Assembly (NCBI RefSeq): GCF_001956915.1
Contig: NZ_MLJO01000010.1
Span: forward strand, 124,001-188,000
DNA: 64,000 bases
Direction: 5' to 3'
Source of the DNA: Intrasporangium flavum
GTDB taxonomy: Bacteria > Actinomycetota > Actinomycetes > Actinomycetales > Dermatophilaceae
Within the stretch, counting starts at the first letter, position 1. The number at the start of each line of letters is the position of its first letter. Made by a program: the position numbers and the translations under genes. Below are positions 1 to 7,835 of this stretch, one piece after another. The notes beneath the pieces are model-generated. The model was not told the DNA's origin, did no database searches, and saw nothing but the letters and a program-made list of their open reading frames with translations.

Positions 1-1
1 C

Positions 2-1273
2 CGCGACCTCGACCGCGCCGGCGGCCGCGCCTACCTCGAGCACCTCACCACCCTCGGCATCGGGGTCATCGACGGCTCTTGGCACGCCCAGATCGTCGCC
101 GAGCACGCCGCCCTCCGACGCCTCCAGCAGCACCACCTCAAGGGCCTCGCCGACATCGACAACCGCGGCGACACCCCAGCCGCCGACCTCTACGCCCGCT
201 GCACCGACCACCTCGAGCAGATCCCCCGCGGGGTCCCCGGCGTCGACCACGTCGCCACCAGCTCCTGGGCGCCCGTCGACCTCGCCGACATCCTGCGCAA
301 CGGCGAAGTCCTCGAGCAGCCAACCGAGCTCGCCCGCAACGACGGGCAGTGCCTGCTCTACCCCTCCGCCATCCACTCCATCAGCGGCGAACCCGAGTCC
401 GGCAAGACCTGGGTCGCGCTCATCGCCGCCGCCCAGTCGCTGCGCAACGGCGAGCACGTCACCTACGTCGACTTCGAGGACCGCGCCGGACGCGTCGTCC
501 CACGCCTCGTCCACCTCGGCGCCCCAGCCGAAGCCATCGTCGAGCTCTTCCACTACATCCGACCATCCCAGGCACTCGACCACGCCGGCCGCAAGCTCCT
601 CGACCAGTACGCCGCCACCTCCAGCCTCGCCGTCATCGACGGCGTCACCGAAGCCATGACCATGCACGGCCTCTCGCTGCTCGACAACGAAGACGCCGCC
701 CGCTACCTCGACCTGCTCCCCCGCCACCTCGCCGACCACGGCCCCGCCGTCCTGCAGATCGACCACGTCGTCAAGGACAGCGAGAAGCAAGGCCGCTGGG
801 CCATCGGCGCCGGACACAAGCTCGCCGGCCTCGACGGCGCCGCCTACGGCGTCAAGGTCCTCGAGCCCTTCGGCCGCGGCAAGATCGGCCGCGCCGCCAT
901 CGCCGTCCACAAGGACCGCCCCGGCGCCGTCCGCGAGATCGCCCTCGGCAACGCCGTCGCGCACCTGGTCATCGACTCCCGCGACGGCACCATGGCCGCC
1001 TGGCTCGAAGAACCCTCCACCATGCCCAAGAGCGCCGACGGCGGCATGCGACCCACCCACCTCATGGAGAAGGTCTCCCGCTATGTCGAGATGACCCCCG
1101 GCGCCTCCCGCCGCCAGATCGAGGACGGCGTCCAGGGCAAGCGCGAGTACGTCCGCCTCGCCATCGACGCGCTCGTCCGCGAGGGCTTCCTGACCACCAC
1201 CGCAGGCCCGCGCGGCACCCACAACCACAGCCTCATCGCGACGTTCCGAGAGGACGAAGACGATGCCCGCTGA
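2..1273 (+). CDS. Phage replication ATPase, RepA/DnaB-helicase-like (5' partial)
   Basis: The start lies left of the window and the frame is open from the second base. The first 80 or so visible residues resemble the DnaB N-terminal helical domain (GGRAYLEHL followed by a helical stretch). After them comes a P-loop, GEPESGKTW, and a Walker B-like strand ending in VIDG, as in RepA-like hexameric ATPases. The C-terminus looks like a winged helix (SRRQIEDGVQGKREYV, then LVREGFLTTT). A likely role is unwinding or helicase loading at the phage origin. The adjoining repeat cluster supports a replication role. The ATPase assignment is firm; DnaB-type helicase versus RepA-type is not settled. Confidence 0.7.
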   Translation, partial: RDLDRAGGRAYLEHLTTLGIGVIDGSWHAQIVAEHAALRRLQQHHLKGLADIDNRGDTPAADLYARCTDHLEQIPRGVPGVDHVATSSWAPVDLADILRNGEVLEQPTELARNDGQCLLYPSAIHSISGEPESGKTWVALIAAAQSLRNGEHVTYVDFEDRAGRVVPRLVHLGAPAEAIVELFHYIRPSQALDHAGRKLLDQYAATSSLAVIDGVTEAMTMHGLSLLDNEDAARYLDLLPRHLADHGPAVLQIDHVVKDSEKQGRWAIGAGHKLAGLDGAAYGVKVLEPFGRGKIGRAAIAVHKDRPGAVREIALGNAVAHLVIDSRDGTMAAWLEEPSTMPKSADGGMRPTHLMEKVSRYVEMTPGASRRQIEDGVQGKREYVRLAIDALVREGFLTTTAGPRGTHNHSLIATFREDEDDAR

Positions 1274-1424
1274 CCTCGCCCCCACCTCGCCCCGACCTCG
1301 CCCCGAAAGGGCACCAGAACGACCTCGCCCCCTCGCCCGCCTCTCTAGGCGAGGGGCGAGGTCAGTGAGCACGAAACAGGACCCAGCTCGCCCCAGCGAG
1401 CGGGCGAGGTCACGACCTCGCCCC
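1272..1424. repeat. Iteron-like cluster of GACCTCGCCCC repeats
   Basis: Five direct copies of GACCTCGCCC(C) begin at 1272, 1284 (first base changed), 1294, 1321 and 1414. Two inverted copies lie at 1353-1363 and 1402-1411. The last inverted and direct copies form a perfect dyad with 10-bp arms and a 2-bp centre (1402-1423). Copies at 1321 and 1353 form a second hairpin with one bulge. The cluster fills the gap behind the replication ATPase gene, so an origin or operator is a reasonable inference. Confidence 0.6.
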
Positions 1425-1483
1425 GACCCGGGGCGACGTCACCGCAGACACCAGCCAGACCCGACCAGCGAGAGGACCCTCCG

Positions 1484-1978
1484 ATGACCACACCACACGC
1501 CGACCGAGACCACTCCGAGAAGCCGAGCTTCGAGGCCATGCTCGCCGACCACGTCGGGCAGTACGACCCGCGCGCCGAAGTCCTCGCCAGCATCGTGGAC
1601 TGGACCAACGCCCCATCGTCCACGATGGCGGGCTCGGCGCCCCGACAGCCGGGGACGTCCCGATTCGTCGCCGCGCGTGCAACGCCCGCCCAGGTCGAGG
1701 CAGCCCGCGCAGCGATCTACCGGCACCAGCACGATCGGGCGACGCGTGTGGCTGGCGGTTGGACGTGCCGCTGCGGCGAGTTCGTCTCCGACTCATCCGC
1801 GCTCTGGAGCCACATCGAGTGTGAGGTCGCTGACGCCGTGGTGGCTGCTGGACGTGTGGACGGCGCCGCCGCTATGCAGGAGACAGGGGAGCATCCTGCT
1901 GGCGGCGACGCCGCGGTCGAGACGGTACACGACGAGGCTGGAGCGATCGTCACTTCCCGCGACGGAGACGGTGCGTGA
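1484..1978 (+). CDS. Hypothetical phage protein with short Cys/His motif
   Basis: I do not recognise this 164-residue protein. The N-terminal half is hydrophilic. The middle holds WTCRCGEF followed by H and C about 18 residues later (SHIEC), which could bind one metal ion. The C-terminus is acidic and low in complexity. A purine-rich GAGAGGA stands 7 bases before the ATG. The last 29 bases overlap the end of the minus-strand gene that follows. Its place after the replication ATPase suggests an early or accessory phage function, but nothing more specific is visible. Confidence 0.6.
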   Translation: MTTPHADRDHSEKPSFEAMLADHVGQYDPRAEVLASIVDWTNAPSSTMAGSAPRQPGTSRFVAARATPAQVEAARAAIYRHQHDRATRVAGGWTCRCGEFVSDSSALWSHIECEVADAVVAAGRVDGAAAMQETGEHPAGGDAAVETVHDEAGAIVTSRDGDGA

Positions 1979-2486
1979 TGCGCACAGCCATGGACGTCAC
2001 TGGGTCTGCCGGGCGATCCGTCAGAGCCGTCCATGGGAATTCGAGCCGATACTCCTCCAGCGATGCGGCCCGCTCCTCGAAACCCTTGGGGTCTGGCCAC
2101 CAGCGGGCCACGATGCCGTTGAGAACACGGACGTCCGTCGAAGGGATGAAAGGCCGATACTCCGCGTCCTCGTCGAGGAAGATCTCCTCAACCAGCTGCA
2201 ACAGGTGCGGACTCGCAGCGGCTGCCATCACGCGAACAAAGTGCAGGTTGCGCATCGACTCCTGGGTCACGTCGGTGACCCAGACCGAGCCCTCGTTCCG
2301 GGGTGGATTGTCGGCGAGGCGTCGCGTGGTGGTGTCGAGCATGTCGGCCAGCTGTTCGATCTGGCGCGCTGAGCGCTCTCGCGTCCATTGCGATCGCATG
2401 GTGAGCCAGCCACCGAGCCAGGCCATCCCGCCACCGATGAAGGCGCCCCCGAAGCCGATCCACGCGGCCACCACGGTGTTGTCCAT
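1950..2486 (-). CDS. Membrane-anchored hypothetical protein, prophage accessory gene
   Basis: This 178-residue protein starts with one hydrophobic segment rich in Gly and Trp (about residues 5-30, WIGFGGAFIGGGMAWLGGWL). A charged, mostly helical cytoplasmic-looking domain follows. It points against the surrounding phage genes, converges with the gene to its left, and uses fewer G/C-ending codons. A solitary, oppositely oriented membrane protein in a phage early region fits a lysogeny-expressed cargo gene such as a superinfection-exclusion factor. That is inference from position and topology; no family is recognised. Confidence 0.6.
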   Translation of the reverse strand: MDNTVVAAWIGFGGAFIGGGMAWLGGWLTMRSQWTRERSARQIEQLADMLDTTTRRLADNPPRNEGSVWVTDVTQESMRNLHFVRVMAAAASPHLLQLVEEIFLDEDAEYRPFIPSTDVRVLNGIVARWWPDPKGFEERAASLEEYRLEFPWTALTDRPADPVTSMAVRITHRLRRGK

Positions 2487-2534
2487 GACGGCGATGATGC
2501 CCGCCCACGCCGGCCTCCTGGGGGAGGCGCGACC

Positions 2535-2627
2535 GTGACCTCAGCCCCCGACTGCCGCCGAGCGATCGGCCTCTCCTGCCCTCACTGCCCGCTCATGCAC
2601 TGCCGACTCGGAGGAGCGCCCGCATGA
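2535..2627 (+). CDS. Small Cys-rich phage protein (30 aa)
   Basis: A GTG start is preceded by a strong GGGGAGG site 7 bases upstream. The 30-residue product has four Cys and two His, with a CPHCPLMHC core that could form a small zinc knuckle. Its stop overlaps the next start as ATGA, the usual sign of translational coupling in phage operons. The RBS and the overlap are the main support, as the peptide is too short for a family call. Confidence 0.45.
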   Translation: MTSAPDCRRAIGLSCPHCPLMHCRLGGAPA

Positions 2628-3544
2628 CCGATACGACCACCGACCCCCAGACCATTAGCCCCGCCGACGCAGCCCGCGAAGACCTCGCCACCATCCGCAA
2701 GGGCTGGCGCCACGTCCTGGACCCGATCGAGGTCCGCGCCGGCGGCACGTTCACCAGCGCCGCCGTCATCCGACCAGCCACCGAGGACGACGTCGAGCTC
2801 CCACCCGACGCCCGCCTCGACACCCCCGTCACACTCGCCTTCTGGGTCCACGCCGCCATCGAGCAGTGGCCCGTCACCCTGCAGACCCTGCAGCCCGGCC
2901 CCGACGGCAAGCTCCGCCTCGAGACCACCGAGACCATCGACTGCGGCGACATCTACGCCATGGTCGACTTCCTCACCCGCGAAGCCGACCGCATCACCGC
3001 CTGGTCCGACGCCGGCCACGAGTACGGCACCACGTTCGTCGCCGACCTGGACGAGCTCGCCCGCGCCGTCAAGCGCGTCGCCTGGCCGCCCAAGAATGAC
3101 CGGATCGTCATCGGTGACTGCCCGCAGTGTGGCCGCCGCGTCCGGGTCAAGGCCCCGACGTGGCGCCGCTGGCCCGTGCACCTGCCGCAGCCGACGACCG
3201 ACCCGGCCGCCTACCCCGACTGGGTGTGGGTCGTGCCCGATGACGCCGAGTACCGGCCCGACCGGGACAAGCCGATCGCCTGCCGGTGCGGCCTCGAGGA
3301 CACCCTCGAGGGCTGGCGGGAGCGGATGGCCGGCCCCACGCAGCTGCTCACCGCCGAGCAGCTCGTCGCCGACATCCGCCAGCAGCTCGGCATGCGCTAC
3401 GAGCCGGCGGTGCTGCGCCAGTGGTCGCGCCGGGGCATGATCTCGACGCGCGGCTACTCGGCCCAGGGCCACGCCCTCTACGACCGGACGCAGGTCTTCG
3501 CGGCCCTGCTCGACCGGGAGCGGAGGCGCGACGAAGCGTCCTGA
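2624..3544 (+). CDS. Phage DNA-binding protein, zinc ribbon plus MerR-like HTH
   Basis: The protein has 306 residues. The first 160 hold no recognised domain. A CPQCGRR pair at about residue 166 and CRCG near residue 223 together form a plausible zinc ribbon. The C-terminal 70 residues (LTAEQLVADIRQQLG, then a GYSAQGHALYDRTQV stretch) resemble the helix-turn-helix and wing of MerR/excisionase-like proteins. Such proteins often sit between replication and packaging genes in actinophages. Regulation of late genes is possible. The hairpin terminator downstream separates it from the packaging operon. Confidence 0.65.
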   Translation: MTDTTTDPQTISPADAAREDLATIRKGWRHVLDPIEVRAGGTFTSAAVIRPATEDDVELPPDARLDTPVTLAFWVHAAIEQWPVTLQTLQPGPDGKLRLETTETIDCGDIYAMVDFLTREADRITAWSDAGHEYGTTFVADLDELARAVKRVAWPPKNDRIVIGDCPQCGRRVRVKAPTWRRWPVHLPQPTTDPAAYPDWVWVVPDDAEYRPDRDKPIACRCGLEDTLEGWRERMAGPTQLLTAEQLVADIRQQLGMRYEPAVLRQWSRRGMISTRGYSAQGHALYDRTQVFAALLDRERRRDEAS

Positions 3545-3552
3545 TTGACATC

Positions 3553-3572
3553 GAATGACACGGATGTCATTC
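3553..3572. promoter_or_regulatory. Palindrome GAATGACA-CGGA-TGTCATTC
   Basis: A perfect 8-bp inverted repeat with a 4-base loop begins 9 bases after the stop of the HTH gene. It is AT-richer than its surroundings and has no T tract, so an operator is as likely as a hairpin. The adjacent gene encodes a DNA-binding protein that could recognise it; that link is speculation. Confidence 0.4.
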
Positions 3573-3626
3573 TTCGGGTGTGACACGGCAAGGGGTGTAG
3601 TGCGCCCCCAGCCTGACGGTCACAGC

Positions 3627-3659
3627 AAGCCCCGGACTCACGTTGAGCCGGGGCTTTCC
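3627..3659 (+). terminator. Rho-independent terminator
   Basis: AAGCCCCGG-A-CTC pairs with GAGCCGGGGCTT, with one bulged A and a short loop, and is followed by TTT. It separates the early/accessory genes from the packaging operon. The rest of the 295-base gap between coding regions shows only the palindrome just upstream and an AAGGAG ribosome site for the next gene. Confidence 0.7.
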
Positions 3660-3839
3660 CCTTGCCCCCGCCGCCGCACCGCGAGCTGCCATCTCCGACG
3701 AATGTGCCCGCCTCGAGCGGCCCGTGGGGAGTGCGCGCCCGGAGTGAGCGTCGGGCCCCTCGTCCGTCGTCGCGGGTTGGCCGTGGAGGGTCCTCACCTG
3801 CGTCGGCGGCGCCCACGTCCCAACCGAAGGAGCATCGTC

Positions 3840-4139
3840 ATGAGCTACTCGATCGGCGGAATCACCGTCACGGACCCCGCAGGGCTCGACGCCGCGGTCA
3901 CCGAGAAGGTCGACGAGATGAAGGGCAACGGCGCGACCTACCTCGGCGAGGACCACACCCAGGACTCCATCACCAACGCCGCCCAGGCCGCTCGCGCGCT
4001 CATCGAATCCGGCGCCCTCGGCGAGGGGCCGTGGACGGTGTCGCTCAGCGGTCACTCCAACCCCGAGCACAAGCCGCGCGCAGGCTGGTCGCCCGACCAG
4101 ATCACCGTCTCGGTCAACCAGGCGCCGCGCAGCGCCTGA
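3840..4139 (+). CDS. Hypothetical phage protein (99 aa)
   Basis: The ATG at this position is chosen because GAAGGAG lies 8 bases upstream; an open frame extends further left but without a good site. The product is small and soluble. It opens with MSYSIGGITVTDP and ends in a strand-rich segment (WTVSLSGHSNPEH, ITVSVNQAP). Similar small proteins often precede terminase genes in actinophages, but I cannot assign a function. Confidence 0.6.
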   Translation: MSYSIGGITVTDPAGLDAAVTEKVDEMKGNGATYLGEDHTQDSITNAAQAARALIESGALGEGPWTVSLSGHSNPEHKPRAGWSPDQITVSVNQAPRSA

Positions 4140-4316
4140 CCCACACCTCGCCGGTCGGGTCGTCGCACCACGGGACCGGCAGCCTCGCCGCACCCACGCC
4201 CTGGGAGACGAGGCCGGCCAGGAGACGAACCACCCCTCGCCACACCGGCCCCTCCATCCACCGTCCACCGTGGGCAGGCCTGGCGCCTGCGCGGACCCCG
4301 AGGCAGGTGAGTCACC

Positions 4317-4817
4317 ATGGCGGCTCCCTTCCCTTGGACCGACGGCCTCGACCAGCAGTTGCGCGACCTCGCGGCCGCCGGCCGGTCCGTCCGCGACATC
4401 GCGACCGAGATCGGCACGACGAAGAGCACCATCGACCGCCGGCTCCGCGCGCTCGGCATCACCCTCGACCGCTCGAGCACCGAGGCCGCCACGAAGGCCA
4501 ACACCCTCGACGCGAAGGCCCGCCGCGCCAAGCTCCAGCTCGCGCTCCTCGAGGACGCCGAGCGGCTCCGGGCGCAGGCCTGGCAGCCGACGATCGCGTT
4601 CAACTTCGGCGGCAAGGACAACACCTACAACGAGCACCAGCTCGACCAGCCGACGTTCGCCGACCAGCTGAAAATCATGCAGGCCACCGGCATCGCCATC
4701 GACCGCGCGCTCAAGCTCGACCTGCACGACGCCGGCGGCTCCACCGCCGTGATCGGCCTGCTGCAGCAGACCGCGGCCGCGCTCGGCATCCACGACGAGA
4801 CCGACACCCAGCCGTGA
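4317..4817 (+). CDS. Terminase small subunit
   Basis: This 166-residue protein begins with a helix-turn-helix (about residues 10-45, DLAAAGRSVRDIATEIGTT), expected for the DNA-recognition subunit that marks packaging sites. A helical middle and C-terminus would support ring assembly. It overlaps the large terminase start by 4 bases (GTGA), so the two are translationally coupled. Sequence similarity among small terminases is low, so the call rests on the HTH, the length and the neighbour. Confidence 0.75.
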   Translation: MAAPFPWTDGLDQQLRDLAAAGRSVRDIATEIGTTKSTIDRRLRALGITLDRSSTEAATKANTLDAKARRAKLQLALLEDAERLRAQAWQPTIAFNFGGKDNTYNEHQLDQPTFADQLKIMQATGIAIDRALKLDLHDAGGSTAVIGLLQQTAAALGIHDETDTQP

Positions 4818-6076
4818 GCCTCTCCCCCAAGCAGCTCACCAGCGTCCGCAACGCCACCGGCTCCGTGAACCTCTGGCACGGCTCCATCCGCGCCGGCAAG
4901 ACCATCGGCTCCCTCGTCCGCTGGATGCTCTTCATCGCCAACGCACCCCGCGGCGGCGAGCTCGTCATGGTCGGCCGCACCCGAGACGCCGTCTGGCGCA
5001 ACGTCATCGGCCCCCTACAGGACCCAGCGCTCACCGGATACGCGGCCGCCCAGGTCGTCGGCAACTACGGCGCCCCCACCGTCAGCATCCTCGGCCGACG
5101 CGTCCACGTCCTCGGCGCCTCCGACGCCAAAGCCGAGCTCGTCATCCGAGGCATGACCGTCGCCGGCGCCTACGTCGACGAGGTCACCACGCTGCCCGAG
5201 CAGTTCTTCACCCAGCTGCTCGGTCGCATGTCCGTGCGCGGCGCCAAGCTCTTCGGGACCACCAACCCCGACAACCCCGCCCACTGGCTCAAGGCCAAGT
5301 TCATCGACCGCCACCACCTGCTCCCCCACTGGCGGATCTTCCACTTCACGATGGACGACAACCCGGCCCTCACGCCCGAGTACGTCGCCCAGAAGAAGCT
5401 CGAGTTCACCGGCCTCTGGTACCGGCGGTTCATCCTCGGCGAGTGGGTCGCCGCCGAGGGCGCCATCTTCCCGATGTGGGACCCCGACCGGCACGTCGTG
5501 CCCTGGGCTGCGCTGCCCCGCATGCGGCGCGTCTTCGGCGTCGGTGTCGACTACGGCACCAACAACCCCGCCACGGGTCTGGTCCTGGGCGTCGCCGACG
5601 TTCCCGACGAGGCCCTCGGCCTGCGCCCCCGGCTGTTCCTGCTCGACGAGTGGCGCACCCAGCAGGGCCACATGCTCACCGACCAGCAGCTGTCGGAGCG
5701 CCTGCGCGCGTTCGTCGGCGAGCAGCACCAGCCCGCCCCCGGGGAGCCGCCGGCCGAGTGGCTGTTCGTCGACCCGTCCGCCGCCTCGTTCAAGACCCAG
5801 CTGCAGGTCGACGGCGTCACGAACCTGCGCGATGCCGACAACGACGTCTCCTACGGCATCCGCACCATGGCCTCCCTGCTCGGCACCGGCGACCTCGCCG
5901 TCTCCGACCGCTGCACCGGCCTCATCGCCGAGGCGCCCGGCTACTCGTGGGACCCCAAGGCCACCGCGAAGGGCCAGGACAAGCCGATCAAGGTCGCCGA
6001 CCACTCGCTGGACGGCGCCCGCTACGTCGTCACGACCACGGAGTCGCTGTGGCGTCCCATCCTGGCCGCGGCGTGA
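4814..6076 (+). CDS. terL: Terminase large subunit
   Basis: The 420-residue packaging motor has a P-loop at residues 23-30 (GSIRAGKT), a Walker B-like strand ending in AYVDEV, and a coupling motif, FGTTNPD. The C-terminal half carries a nuclease domain with VGVDYGTNN and LFVDPSA acidic clusters. The pattern matches the PBSX/SPP1-type terminases that cut concatemers at pac-like sites. The GTG start overlapping the small subunit stop is preferred over an upstream in-frame extension that would run through the small subunit gene. The next gene overlaps by 4 bases. Confidence 0.92.
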   Translation: MSLSPKQLTSVRNATGSVNLWHGSIRAGKTIGSLVRWMLFIANAPRGGELVMVGRTRDAVWRNVIGPLQDPALTGYAAAQVVGNYGAPTVSILGRRVHVLGASDAKAELVIRGMTVAGAYVDEVTTLPEQFFTQLLGRMSVRGAKLFGTTNPDNPAHWLKAKFIDRHHLLPHWRIFHFTMDDNPALTPEYVAQKKLEFTGLWYRRFILGEWVAAEGAIFPMWDPDRHVVPWAALPRMRRVFGVGVDYGTNNPATGLVLGVADVPDEALGLRPRLFLLDEWRTQQGHMLTDQQLSERLRAFVGEQHQPAPGEPPAEWLFVDPSAASFKTQLQVDGVTNLRDADNDVSYGIRTMASLLGTGDLAVSDRCTGLIAEAPGYSWDPKATAKGQDKPIKVADHSLDGARYVVTTTESLWRPILAAA

Positions 6077-6189
6077 GCATCGACCCGGGGAACCCGTGGC
6101 AGTGCCAGACGTGCGGCCGCCACCACCCCATCAAGCCCCTCGCGCGTGACTGCGAGGCCCGTCACCGAGCCAGCGAGGAGGACGACTGA
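6073..6189 (+). CDS. Small zinc-finger phage protein (38 aa)
   Basis: This short gene fits exactly between terminase and portal, overlapping the first as GTGA and the second by one base. The peptide has WQCQTCGRHH and then C and H (DCEARH), a CxxC...C/H pattern suited to one zinc ion. The tight packing in the operon is the main support. Its role is unknown; small zinc proteins next to terminase genes are common in actinophages. Confidence 0.6.
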   Translation: MSIDPGNPWQCQTCGRHHPIKPLARDCEARHRASEEDD

Positions 6190-7835
6190 TGCCGCTGCCG
6201 GACAACGGGATCGCCTGGCCCCCCGCCGAGCTCGAGCCCATCACGCGCTGGATGCGGATCTGGGACGCCTGGTACGTCGGCGACCCCGACACCCTCACCA
6301 CCGTCTACCGCGGCACACCCACCGCCGCCCGCATCGACCGGCCAGCCCAGTACCGCGGCGGCATCGCCGGCGCCGCCGCCCGGTTCTTCTGGGGGCGCCC
6401 CGTCGGCGACCTGCAGAAGCCCGGCACCCAGCTGCACATCCCCCTCGCCTCCGACATCGCCCGCGCCTCCGCCGACCTGCTCTGGTCCGAGGCACCCGCG
6501 ATCACCGTCGACGACGAGGCCACCCAGAAGCGCCTCGACGAGCTCATCGACGACGGCGCCCTGCACACACTCGCTGAGGGTGCCGAGCTCGGCTCCGCCC
6601 TCAGCGGGCACTACCTCAAGGTCGCCTGGGACCGGACCATCCGCCCCGACGCCCCGTTCCTCACCCTCGTCGACGCCGACGCCGCCTGGCCCGAGTTCCG
6701 CTACGGCCACCTCATCGGCGTCACGTTCTGGTGGGTCGTTGCCCGAAAGGGCCAGAAGGTCACCCGGCACGTCGAGCGGCACGAGCTCGACAGCAACGGC
6801 GTCGGCGTCATCCTGCACGGCCTGTACGAAGGCACCGAGGACAAGCTCGGCACCAAGGTCCCGCTCACCGAGCACTCCTCGACCGCGGGCCTGGCCGAGC
6901 ACATCGACCAGGAGTCGTCGATCTCCACCGAATCCCCCGGCCTCGACGTCGTCTACATCCCGAACGTCACCCCGCAGCGGCGCTGGCGCAACGACCCCAT
7001 CGGCCGGCACCTCGGCCGCTCCGACCTCGACGGCATCGAAGGCCTCATGGACGCCGTCGACGAGGCCTGGACGTCGTGGATGCGCGACATCCGCCTCGGC
7101 AAGGCCCGCGTCTTCGCCTCCCGCGAGCTCCTCGACTCCAACGGCCCTGGCCAGGGCGCCAGCCTCGACCTCGATCGCGAGATCTTCTCCCCGCTCGGCA
7201 CCGCCGTCGGCTCCCTCAACCCCACCGGCACAGGCAGCGCCAACGGCTTCCTCATGGCCCAGCAGTTCGAGATCCGCTACGAGGCCCACCAGAGGACCGT
7301 CAGCGAGCTCGTCCTCACCGCGCTGCGCACCGCCGGCTACTCCGCCGCCACGTTCGGCGAGGCCGACGGGTACGGCGCCGCCGTCACCGCCACCGAGGTC
7401 TCCGCCCGCGAGCAGCGGTCCCTGCTGACCCGCGACCGGAAGCTGCGCGTGGCCCGGCCCCGCATCGCCGACATCATCGAGAAGCTCCTCGCCGTCGACA
7501 AGGCCATCTTCGGCACCGCAGTCGTCCCGGCCCGCCCGGACGTGCAGTTCCCCGACGGCGTGCAGGACTCCCCGCTCGTGCTCGCGCAGACCGCGCAGGC
7601 CCTCTCCGGCGCCGAGGCCGCCTCCAAGAAGACGCTCGTCGCGATGATCCACCCCGAGTGGGACGACCAGCAGGTCGACGACGAGGTGAAGCTCATCATC
7701 GAGGAGGCCAAGGCCCTCGGCCTGTCCGACCCGCTCGGCGGCTTCGCGCCCCCGGCCAACCCCAACGACCCGACCCAGCAGGCCGGCAACCTGAACGGCG
7801 ACACCGGTGGCGACCCAGCCGTCCCGGCCAGCTGA
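6189..7835 (+). CDS. Portal protein, SPP1 gp6-like
   Basis: At 548 residues the protein has normal portal length. Typical features are the N-terminal WDAWYVGD segment, a conserved RFFWGRPVGDLQ region, and the clip/stem region with YIPNVTPQRRWRNDPIG, followed by a long helical region. It would form the dodecameric ring at the capsid vertex that binds terminase and later the connector. It follows the small zinc-finger gene with a one-base overlap. Its 3' end overlaps the MuF-like gene by 29 bases. Confidence 0.9.
   Translation: MPLPDNGIAWPPAELEPITRWMRIWDAWYVGDPDTLTTVYRGTPTAARIDRPAQYRGGIAGAAARFFWGRPVGDLQKPGTQLHIPLASDIARASADLLWSEAPAITVDDEATQKRLDELIDDGALHTLAEGAELGSALSGHYLKVAWDRTIRPDAPFLTLVDADAAWPEFRYGHLIGVTFWWVVARKGQKVTRHVERHELDSNGVGVILHGLYEGTEDKLGTKVPLTEHSSTAGLAEHIDQESSISTESPGLDVVYIPNVTPQRRWRNDPIGRHLGRSDLDGIEGLMDAVDEAWTSWMRDIRLGKARVFASRELLDSNGPGQGASLDLDREIFSPLGTAVGSLNPTGTGSANGFLMAQQFEIRYEAHQRTVSELVLTALRTAGYSAATFGEADGYGAAVTATEVSAREQRSLLTRDRKLRVARPRIADIIEKLLAVDKAIFGTAVVPARPDVQFPDGVQDSPLVLAQTAQALSGAEAASKKTLVAMIHPEWDDQQVDDEVKLIIEEAKALGLSDPLGGFAPPANPNDPTQQAGNLNGDTGGDPAVPAS

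Noticed and set aside
79-1368. 429-codon Arg/Pro-rich plus-strand frame at the left edge
   Set aside because: It is out of frame with the P-loop ATPase, which has real motifs in the overlapping frame.
1263-1487. 74-codon frame across the iteron-like cluster
   Set aside because: Its sequence is made of the repeats (Arg/Pro low complexity), and no ribosome site precedes it.
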